DNA of 13,165 bases from Candidatus Hydrogenedentota bacterium (lineage in GTDB: Bacteria; Hydrogenedentota; Hydrogenedentia; Hydrogenedentiales; CAITNO01), in the NCBI GenBank assembly GCA_903922535.1, contig CAIXUF010000169.1:1-13165 (forward strand), read 5' to 3'. The notes under the pieces were generated by a model that saw only the letters and a list, made by a program, of their open reading frames with translations, had not been told where the DNA came from and made no database searches. Shown here piece after piece: positions 7,940 to 13,165 of this stretch (its first letter is position 1; each line of letters starts with the position of its first letter). A program made the position numbers and the translations under genes.

Positions 7940-8956
7940 CTATTTCACTTCCGACACCGGCCTTGGCCTTGGCCCCTGCGCGGTGACGTCGATGAGCCGG
8001 TACTTCCCGTTAAGCTCGGCGGGCACGGCCACCATGGGCAGCGTGCCCCAGGGCATGATCTCGCCCTTTGCCGGGTCCAGCTCGCGGTGGATGTGGCCGA
8101 AGAGCAGCAGGTCGAGCGGGTCATCCACGAACAGCGTCAACTGCGCGCGCATGCCCATCGTCGGCTCGTAGCGGTGCGTGAGGCCGATTACCCAGCGGCA
8201 GGGCTTCAGTTCGCGCCGATACGCGCAGAGCAGCCCGTCTTGCGGCCCCAGGCTGTCGGCCACCACAAAGTCCTTGGTGTCGAAGGCGAGATAGCCGTCG
8301 CGGCCGAAGGTGAAGCGGTAGGTCAGCGGTCCGAAGAAGTTCTCATAGTTGTGTTCCGTGCGGTCATGGTTGCCCGGACACACACAGGTGGGCACGGCAC
8401 AGGTGTCGAGCACGGCCAGGAAGTTCCGGAACTGGTCGGGGATGCCATTGTGCGTCAGGTCGCCGGTGATCACGACAAACGCCGCATCCGAATCGTTCAC
8501 CGCGGCCAGTGTCTTGCGGAAGGTTTCCTCCGACGCACCCGGCACGCTGTCGTTACCGATGTGCACATCACTCAGGTGCGCGATAATGTAGTATTCAGGG
8601 AACTCCGCGAAAACATGCAGCGCCCGGACCGTGGTGTCGGTTTTGCCGCTGGCGGAACATTCGAGGGACCACGCGCCCAAAGCGGCGTCGGCGGGCACGC
8701 TGCAGTGCGCACGGAAGCTGCCGCCGGGCAGGGCCGTCCATGCCGCCGTGAGCGGCAGCGCCTTCCCGTCGCGCAGCATGCGCAGTTCGCCCTTTTCGCG
8801 GAGCACCGCGTCAAACGCGCCGCCCGGCGTGACCATGGCGGGCATGCCGTTGTTGGGCGTGACAATCAGATCGAGCAGCCCCGATGCGTCCCGGGCATGG
8901 CCGGATGCCGGGAGCAATGCAAGAAGGCAAACCAGAAGGAGGTGTGCGCGTTTCAT
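7940..8956 (-). CDS. Secreted calcineurin-like metallophosphoesterase
   Basis: 338 residues. A Sec signal peptide spans about residues 1-21 (GHA then RDAS). Residues 25-120 form a beta-rich module of Ig or purple-acid-phosphatase N-domain type. The catalytic domain follows with all metal ligands: SDVHIG (D130, H132), TGDLTHNG (D166, N170), PGNHDR (N196, H197, D198), LTHRY (H261) and GHIH (H288, H290). The TGDLTHNG block is characteristic of the cAMP-phosphodiesterase (CpdA)-like and acid-phosphatase branch. It hydrolyses phosphoesters with a di-metal centre; the substrate is unknown. The ATG overlaps the TGA of the preceding propeller gene by four bases (8953-8956), pointing to translational coupling. 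The upstream frame extension to 9139 only shadows that gene. Confidence 0.87.
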   Translation of the reverse strand: MKRAHLLLVCLLALLPASGHARDASGLLDLIVTPNNGMPAMVTPGGAFDAVLREKGELRMLRDGKALPLTAAWTALPGGSFRAHCSVPADAALGAWSLECSASGKTDTTVRALHVFAEFPEYYIIAHLSDVHIGNDSVPGASEETFRKTLAAVNDSDAAFVVITGDLTHNGIPDQFRNFLAVLDTCAVPTCVCPGNHDRTEHNYENFFGPLTYRFTFGRDGYLAFDTKDFVVADSLGPQDGLLCAYRRELKPCRWVIGLTHRYEPTMGMRAQLTLFVDDPLDLLLFGHIHRELDPAKGEIMPWGTLPMVAVPAELNGKYRLIDVTAQGPRPRPVSEVK

Positions 8957-10077
8957 TTGCCCGCCCCCTTGACCTTCTTCGCCTTGGGTTTGAACGCGGG
9001 CGCATAGGCATAGCCCGATTCCTTCGTCAACTGGACCGCATTGCCGCCCGCCGTCGACACGGCCCAAATTCGCGGCGCGCCGGACCGGTCGGAGACGTAG
9101 GCGACCCACTTGCCGTCGGCCGACCAAGCCGGACCCCAACAGTCATACTCTCTGCCGGCATCCAAGGCCGTCACATTGCCCGTGCCCACCATCAGCTTGT
9201 ACACGCCGCGCCGCCCGTCACGGAAAGATTCAATGGCCAGCCACTTGTTGTCGGGCGACCACACGGGATTCCAGTCCGCCGCGCGGTTGTTGCTCACATT
9301 GACAATGCCGCGGCGTCCTATGACAAAGACTTCGCGGTCACCGCCGTCGTTGGACTCATACGCGAGTTGCCGCCCTTCGCCGTCCGGTTCGATGCACCAC
9401 TCCACATACCGCGCGCTGTCCTTGATCATCAACGCCAGCAGCGGCGCCGCATTGGATTCGGTAACGAGCATCGGTTCGGTGATCATCTTGCCCGGCGCGC
9501 CCTGAATGCCCGCCGCAACCAGCGCGCCGTGCGCGTCCGCATCGCTCTTGAGCGCGACCAGCGCATCCGCCGCATCCTTGTTTTCCACGCTTTCGTCCAT
9601 GAATTTCATCAGGTCCAGCGTGGGCAGCCAGACAGGCCGCATCGCGGCCGTCTTCTCCCCGCCCCAGCGCGTCTCGGTTCCCGATGCCGGGTCGCACACA
9701 ACGATATGGAATTGGATGCCCCCCTCATCTTCGACGGCCCAGGCAAGCCGCTTTCCGTCGGGCGACCACCGTGGGTCCGTGTTCGTGGGGTGTGACGCGC
9801 CCAGGATCTTCTGGTCCGACCCGTCAGGTGCGGCCACGCAAATGCCCATGCCCCTGTCTGTGCGCGTTTCGAAAACGAGCCGCTGCCCGTCGGGCGACCA
9901 CCGGGGCGCGCCATCATGATGCCCCCGTCCAGCGCGCACGGCCTGACCCGAGGCCAGGTCGAGCACCATAACGCACTGGTCTTCCTGCTCCGTGCCGGCC
10001 ACGTAGGCCAGTGTGCCGCCCGGTCCGGCTGCGGACAGCCAGCCCACGGAAAGTGCGGCGCAAAGAATGAAACTCAT
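8953..10077 (-). CDS. PD40/TolB-like WD40-type beta-propeller protein, probably exported
   Basis: 374 residues. Four clear PD40 motifs are visible: PRWSPDGQRLVFE (58-70), PRWSPDGKRLAWA (102-114), PVWSPDNKWLAIE (271-283) and PAWSADGKWVAYV (316-328), with degenerate blades near 148-160 and 358-370. Residues 161-220 interrupt the blades with an Ala-rich, likely helical insert. The start MSFILCAALSVGWLSAA is hydrophobic and likely a signal peptide although it lacks an early basic residue. GGAG sits 8 bases before the ATG at 10077. Such propellers scaffold periplasmic interactions or bind ligands, as in TolB, but there is no TolB N-terminal domain, so a Tol-Pal role is not supported. It is coupled to the phosphoesterase by an ATGA overlap and may be its partner. 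Confidence 0.8.
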   Translation of the reverse strand: MSFILCAALSVGWLSAAGPGGTLAYVAGTEQEDQCVMVLDLASGQAVRAGRGHHDGAPRWSPDGQRLVFETRTDRGMGICVAAPDGSDQKILGASHPTNTDPRWSPDGKRLAWAVEDEGGIQFHIVVCDPASGTETRWGGEKTAAMRPVWLPTLDLMKFMDESVENKDAADALVALKSDADAHGALVAAGIQGAPGKMITEPMLVTESNAAPLLALMIKDSARYVEWCIEPDGEGRQLAYESNDGGDREVFVIGRRGIVNVSNNRAADWNPVWSPDNKWLAIESFRDGRRGVYKLMVGTGNVTALDAGREYDCWGPAWSADGKWVAYVSDRSGAPRIWAVSTAGGNAVQLTKESGYAYAPAFKPKAKKVKGAGK

Positions 10078-10104
10078 GCAAAGGACTCCGGCCTCGGTTC
10101 CCTC

Positions 10105-10155
10105 GTTCCCAAATTGCAGTTGGGAACCTCCCTGTCCGCGAAGTTGCACTTCGCG
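10105..10155. repeat. Paired palindromic repeats in rng-propeller gap
   Basis: Two perfect 8-bp stems stand side by side: GTTCCCAA (10105-10112) with TTGGGAAC (10120-10127), and CGCGAAGT (10137-10144) with ACTTCGCG (10148-10155) around a 3-base loop. Both loops carry TTGC/TGCA-type bases. The composition is typical of dispersed intergenic repeats. It lies 28 bases upstream of the propeller start, so it would be in its mRNA leader or in readthrough RNA from rng. Confidence 0.6.
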
Positions 10156-10208
10156 CCGCCGTGGCAGGGCCGCGGCGAAGAAAAGCGGCGGCATGGCCGT
10201 ACGCACTC

Positions 10209-10227
10209 AAAAAGGCGGGGCATCCGC
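10209..10227 (-). terminator. Weak candidate intrinsic terminator after rng
   Basis: On the minus strand, GCGG, a 5-base loop and CCGC are followed by C and then TTTTT, ending about 26 bases after the rng stop. The stem is only four pairs, so termination would be partial; readthrough into the propeller operon is possible. Confidence 0.3.
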
Positions 10228-10234
10228 ACCGGTT

Positions 10235-11758
10235 TCATTCCTCTATTTCCTGCCGCGAGCGGGCGCGCAGGATGTGGATGTCGTGGATGTGGAAGCGGTC
10301 GACCGCCTCAATGGTGATTTGGCGGTTGAATTTCTCCAGGATGAGGTCCAGAATGCCGCGGTTTTCCGTTTCGAGCCTGCGGGCCACGTCGGGATGGGCC
10401 TGCAGAATGACGTGCTGCTCGCTGGTACGGCAGAACAGGCTTTGCAGGCGGCGGAAGGTGTCGAAGGTGACCGTGGTCACGCTGCGCACCATGCCGCTGC
10501 CCTCGCAGTAGGGGCAGGGCTGCGAGAGCGCCTTGACCAGATTGTGCTTGACCCGCTTGCGGGTCATCTCAATCATGCCCAGTTCGCTCACCTCGGACAG
10601 CGTGATCCGCGCACGGTCACGCTTGAGCGCCTCGGAGAAGTGACGCAGCAGCGCGCGGCGGTTCTGCTGAACTTCCATGTCGATGAAATCGACCACGATG
10701 ATGCCGCCCAGGTCGCGCAGGCGCACCTGCCGCGCGATTTCTTCGGCCGCCTCCAGGTTGGTCTGCAGGACCGTGTCCTCAAGCTGCTTCTTGCCGAGGA
10801 ACTTGCCCGTGTTCACGTCGATCGCAATGAGCGCCTCGGTCTGGTCGATGCCCAGATAGCCGCCGCTGCGCAGGAACACCTTGCGGCGCAGCGCCTTGGT
10901 GATTTCCTCCTCGATGCCCATCTTCTCGAACAGTGGCTGCTTGTTCTTGTACAGCTTCACGTGGCCGGTGAGCTGGGGCGCGAAATTCTCCAGGAAACTC
11001 TGGATGCGCTCATAGTCGTTTTCGCTGTCGATGACAAGCTTCTCGAAGTCGGCCGAGAACAGGTCGCGCACGGTCCGCAGGATGGGCCCCAAGTCCTCGC
11101 GAAGCATCCCGGCGCCGCGCGTGCGCTCATATTTGTCCTTGACACGGTCCCAGATGCGGGCAAGGAACCCGATGTCGGCCTCAAAGTCCTCGCGCGATCG
11201 GCCCTCGCCGGCCGTGCGGGTGATGATGCCGAGCCCGGCCGGGCGCAGTTCCTTGAGAATGCGCTTGAGCCGGTCGCGCTCCTTGTCCGAGTCTATTTTG
11301 CGCGAAACGCCCAGCGTGCCGACCGTGGGCATGAGCACGCAGTAGCGTCCCGGAATCGTGATGAAGTTGGTGAGCCGGGGACCCTTGGTGCCCAGCGGGT
11401 CCTTGACGACCTGCACCATGATGTGCTGGTCCCGCTTGAGCATGGTTTCAATGGGCTGCTGGCGGGCCCGTTTGGCGCGGGTGCGCGCGCGCGGGACGCC
11501 GTCGACAAGCTCCACGTCACCCGTGCCCTCGGCCCCGGCGATGTCGGAAACGTACAGGAACCCGTTCTTCTCGAATCCGATATCAATGAACGCGGCCTGG
11601 ATGCCCGGAAGCACCGAGTCAACCCGGCCCCGGTAGATGTTGCCCACGATGCTCGGATTTTCCTCGCGCTCAATCATCAACTCGGCGAGACGCCCGTCCT
11701 CGACAAGCGCGATGCGCGTCTCCAGCGGGGTGACATTTATGACAAGACTTTTGTTCAT
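10235..11758 (-). CDS. rng: Ribonuclease G (RNase E/G family)
   Basis: 507 residues, close to the length of E. coli RNase G. The N-terminal S1 RNA-binding region (about 35-125) includes GNIYRGRV and AAFIDIGFEKNGFLYVSD. The DNase I-like catalytic part has IDVNTGKF with D314 and VVDFIDME with D357; their 43-residue spacing equals that of the E. coli RNase E metal-binding pair D303/D346. CPYCEGSG (C415, C418) is the Zn-link that ties the dimer together. The long C-terminal degradosome scaffold of RNase E is absent. It is a 5'-end-sensitive endoribonuclease of cytoplasmic rRNA maturation and mRNA decay. Start at 11758 is supported by GGAG 6 bases upstream and by MNKSLVINVT matching family N-termini. 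It is a core gene, marking this stretch as chromosomal backbone. Confidence 0.96.
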   Translation of the reverse strand: MNKSLVINVTPLETRIALVEDGRLAELMIEREENPSIVGNIYRGRVDSVLPGIQAAFIDIGFEKNGFLYVSDIAGAEGTGDVELVDGVPRARTRAKRARQQPIETMLKRDQHIMVQVVKDPLGTKGPRLTNFITIPGRYCVLMPTVGTLGVSRKIDSDKERDRLKRILKELRPAGLGIITRTAGEGRSREDFEADIGFLARIWDRVKDKYERTRGAGMLREDLGPILRTVRDLFSADFEKLVIDSENDYERIQSFLENFAPQLTGHVKLYKNKQPLFEKMGIEEEITKALRRKVFLRSGGYLGIDQTEALIAIDVNTGKFLGKKQLEDTVLQTNLEAAEEIARQVRLRDLGGIIVVDFIDMEVQQNRRALLRHFSEALKRDRARITLSEVSELGMIEMTRKRVKHNLVKALSQPCPYCEGSGMVRSVTTVTFDTFRRLQSLFCRTSEQHVILQAHPDVARRLETENRGILDLILEKFNRQITIEAVDRFHIHDIHILRARSRQEIEE

Positions 11759-11768
11759 TCTTTCTCCA

Positions 11769-11796
11769 GGCATGTCCTTGCAATTATCTGCATGCC
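11769..11796 (-). promoter_or_regulatory. Possible leader hairpin upstream of rng
   Basis: GGCATG and CATGCC form a 6-bp inverted repeat separated by 16 bases, immediately before the rng Shine-Dalgarno. A GATAAT hexamer (11783-11788) lies inside the loop and might be a -10 element instead. RNase E is known to autoregulate through its mRNA leader in some bacteria, but nothing here proves that. Confidence 0.22.
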
Positions 11797-11937
11797 GTTT
11801 GGGCTATTTTTTGCCGGGCGTAATTATCAATGTCGCGCCCGCCTCCGGATATGATACCCCCAACCCCGGTGCATTCTAAACCGTGGCGTTCAAACAGTAC
11901 CCCCCGCCACGTCCTGATCGCCACTTGTCTTCCTAGA

Positions 11938-11963
11938 CCCAAGACCCCAGACCCTAGACCCCC
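11938..11963 (-). other. G-quadruplex-capable G-run sequence after the lipoprotein stop
   Basis: Read on the minus strand there are four runs of G (5, 3, 4 and 3) separated by loops TCTA, TCT and TCTT, within 26 bases and starting two bases after the TAG. This meets the standard G3+ N1-7 quadruplex pattern and is also a short degenerate tandem repeat of GGGTCT units. Confidence 0.6.
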
Positions 11964-11964
11964 A

Positions 11965-12792
11965 CTAAAGTCCCAGTTGGTCCATGGCCTTGTTCTGCCG
12001 GTCCGTCTGGCCGCCGGCCGACTGCTTAAGCGATCGGTTCATGTAGCCCTGCGCCGACGACGCGCCGCTGTTGTTCGCGCCGTCGAGCTGCTGCTGCATG
12101 CCGATACCGGTGGTAACCTGACCCAAAGGGCCCGCACCGCCGGCACTGGCCGTCGGCTGGGCCGCCGGAGCGGCCGATGCGGCCTGTCGCGGATGCGTCA
12201 CGGTGCCATTCTGATTGTTGTACAGGAATGGCTGGCCCGCCGATGTGCGCGGCGGCCTGAGCAGATACTGCGGATACAGCACGTCCAATGTGCCCGGATA
12301 GTACCCTGTGGCGGTGCCATACTTGGTGATTGCCTCGCGAATGTCCTGCATGGTCTGCTTGTCCTGCTGGGTGATCGCGTTGTCGGGCGGGACATACGCG
12401 GGTATTGCGGAGGCCGCGGCCGATGTGGCCGGTGCGGTCGATGCGGTCGGCGCGGCGGACGCGGCCGGTGCGGCCGGACCGTCCAGCACGGCTCCGGTTG
12501 CGGAGTCATAGCCGAAGGGTGTGCCGTCGGCGCGCTTGGGCATTACCGGCAGGTAGTTGGGGACAAGATCATCCAGCGAGGCGGGGTTGCTGCCCTTTTC
12601 CGCCTTGTACAACTGAATGGCGTGCTCCAGGCTCATGCGGCCCGACTGGTTGGACACGCGCGCCACCTGCCCCTTCATCGCCTGCGCCTGCTGCGCCTCG
12701 AGTGTCGCCTGTGTCGCCGTTGTTGTCATCAGTTCCACGCCGCAGCCCGAAACCAGCACAAACGCGAACAGAGCCATGAAAGATTGTTTCAT
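11965..12792 (-). CDS. Lipoprotein with two pseudopilin-like modules
   Basis: 275 residues. The signal peptide ends in lipobox VSGC (cysteine at residue 17). Two segments align without gaps at an offset of 96 residues: 55-102 and 151-198. Shared positions include I59/I155, Y62/Y158, G67/G163, P70/P166, LD at 73/169, L76/L172, P78/P174, Y80/Y176, P85/P181, G90/G186, PF at 92/188, Y95/Y191 and G100/G196. This pattern (Y, then YP or NP, LD-L, P-YL, G-PF-Y) is that of the C-terminal globular part of GspG-type pseudopilins. An Ala/Pro/Thr-rich linker (105-134) joins the modules, and the tail (202-275) is low-complexity and Gln/Ser/Gly-rich. There is no N-methylation motif. AAGGAG 8 bases upstream fixes the start. 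Function unknown; a cell-envelope structural or secretion-associated role is a guess. Confidence 0.78.
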   Translation of the reverse strand: MKQSFMALFAFVLVSGCGVELMTTTATQATLEAQQAQAMKGQVARVSNQSGRMSLEHAIQLYKAEKGSNPASLDDLVPNYLPVMPKRADGTPFGYDSATGAVLDGPAAPAASAAPTASTAPATSAAASAIPAYVPPDNAITQQDKQTMQDIREAITKYGTATGYYPGTLDVLYPQYLLRPPRTSAGQPFLYNNQNGTVTHPRQAASAAPAAQPTASAGGAGPLGQVTTGIGMQQQLDGANNSGASSAQGYMNRSLKQSAGGQTDRQNKAMDQLGL

Positions 12793-12813
12793 GATCGCAT
12801 CTCCTTGTCCGCC

Positions 12814-12822
12814 ATTATACCA
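12814..12822 (-). promoter_or_regulatory. Extended -10 promoter candidate of the duplicated-module lipoprotein
   Basis: The minus strand reads TGGTATAAT, a perfect -10 hexamer with the TGn extension, which can work without a good -35 (none is seen). Initiation would fall near 12807, giving a leader of only about 15 bases that begins at the AAGGAG Shine-Dalgarno (12801-12806). Confidence 0.5.
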
Positions 12823-13015
12823 CTCCGCCCATAACGGTGCGACTGGGTGAGATTCGCGTGCGTGGGCTTCGCGCACATGAACCGCACACGACAAAAGACG
12901 CGGGCAGGGACGCCCCTTTGGCGGGAGGGGATCGCGCTCGCGGCGTGCGGCCGGCGCGGCACTTCCTTTACGGCCCCTGGCCACCCGTGGGCTTCAGTGA
13001 GGCGCCAAAAGAAGA

Positions 13016-13048
13016 ACGCCCTCTGTACGGTATCCGCACAGAGGGCGT
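13016..13048 (-). terminator. Strong intrinsic terminator downstream of the tRNA remnant
   Basis: ACGCCCTCTGT (13016-13026) and ACAGAGGGCGT (13038-13048) form a perfect 11-bp stem, extended inside by CGG/CCG around TAT. On the minus strand the stem is followed by TCTTCTTTT, a T-rich tract. It begins 15 bases after the tRNA CCA end, the expected place for a tRNA-gene terminator. Confidence 0.8.
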
Positions 13049-13062
13049 CAAGAAATCAAATA

Positions 13063-13107
13063 TGGTGGGCGATAATGGGCTCGAACCATCGACCTCCACG
13101 ATGTCAA
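13063..13107 (-). tRNA. 3' half of tRNA-Val(GAC), 5' half missing
   Basis: In minus-strand order: anticodon loop TTGACAT (anticodon GAC after U33), 3' anticodon strand CGTGG, variable loop AGGTC, T-arm GATGG-TTCGAGC-CCATT with a canonical T-loop, acceptor 3' strand ATCGCCC, discriminator A and encoded CCA. The order and bases match known tRNA-Val(GAC) genes. Upstream of the loop the sequence reads GCCGG, which does not pair with CGTGG, and neither a D-arm nor the GGGCGAT acceptor partner is present up to the window end. It is therefore a half gene: a displaced attachment-site copy, a truncation, or (less likely) the 3' exon of an intron-containing tRNA. Confidence 0.65.
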
Positions 13108-13165
13108 CCGGCCCGGACCCCTTTTCGAGGTGCCAAAACCGTCCGCGTTTCAACTGACCAAGAAC

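Noticed and set aside
6003..8171. 722-codon open frame on the plus strand
   Set aside because: It is antisense to the well-supported GH123-like gene, has no ribosome binding site and shows no domain; long antisense frames are common in GC-rich genes.
8957..9139. 61-residue N-terminal extension of the secreted phosphoesterase
   Set aside because: It overlaps the propeller coding region and would bury the signal peptide that starts at 8956.
8953..10077. TolB of the Tol-Pal system
   Set aside because: PD40 blades are present, but the TolB N-terminal domain and neighbouring tolQRA/pal genes are absent.
7847..10155. CRISPR array from recurring palindromes
   Set aside because: The palindromes are different from each other, are not regularly spaced and have no spacers or cas genes nearby.
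10013..11854. 613-codon open frame on the plus strand
   Set aside because: It is the antisense shadow of rng; its composition (many V, H, R, L with no motifs) is that of complementary-strand translation.
13063..13139. A complete tRNA on the minus strand
   Set aside because: The putative 5' anticodon strand does not pair, and there is no D-arm and no GGGCGAT acceptor strand, so only the 3' half is supported.

Overview
The window reads as chromosomal DNA of a GC-rich, Gram-negative, probably uncultured bacterium. Evidence for a double-membrane cell is two lipoprotein signal peptides, several secreted enzymes and an RNase E/G-type ribonuclease. The mix of GH123-like hydrolase, BNR sialidase-like protein, PD40 propeller, YfhO-like membrane protein and short palindromic dispersed repeats suggests the PVC superphylum or Hydrogenedentota. 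That placement is inference only; no marker gene here fixes the taxon.

Layout, left to right. (1) 1-2314, minus strand: a sugar-nucleotide epimerase gene whose stop overlaps the start of a YfhO-like multi-pass membrane protein (cut by the window edge); together they look like surface-glycan assembly. (2) 2315-2824: a 510-base gap with palindromic repeat DNA. (3) 2825-4570, plus strand: a lipoprotein metallophosphoesterase, converging on the next block across a hairpin. (4) 4641-10077, minus strand: in transcription order a PD40/TolB-like propeller, a secreted calcineurin-type phosphoesterase (ATGA overlap with the propeller), a GH123-like (DUF4091) glycoside hydrolase and a secreted Asp-box sialidase-like protein. 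All four appear exported and could act together on extracellular glycoconjugates. The gaps hold palindromic repeats, and the sialidase has its own TATAAT-type promoter candidate. (5) 10235-11758, minus: ribonuclease G (rng), a housekeeping gene. (6) 11965-12792, minus: a lipoprotein in which a pseudopilin-like motif occurs twice in ungapped register, with an extended -10 promoter candidate and a G-quadruplex-capable sequence just after its stop. (7) 13016-13107: an intrinsic terminator preceded (in minus-strand order) by only the 3' half of a tRNA-Val(GAC). Sequence similarity to the tRNA stops at the anticodon loop.

The most informative oddities are the half tRNA, which looks like a displaced attachment site marking the edge of an integrated element beyond the right end of the window, and the duplicated pseudopilin-like lipoprotein. 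No CRISPR array, transposase, rRNA or complete tRNA was found. No defence or toxin system is visible.
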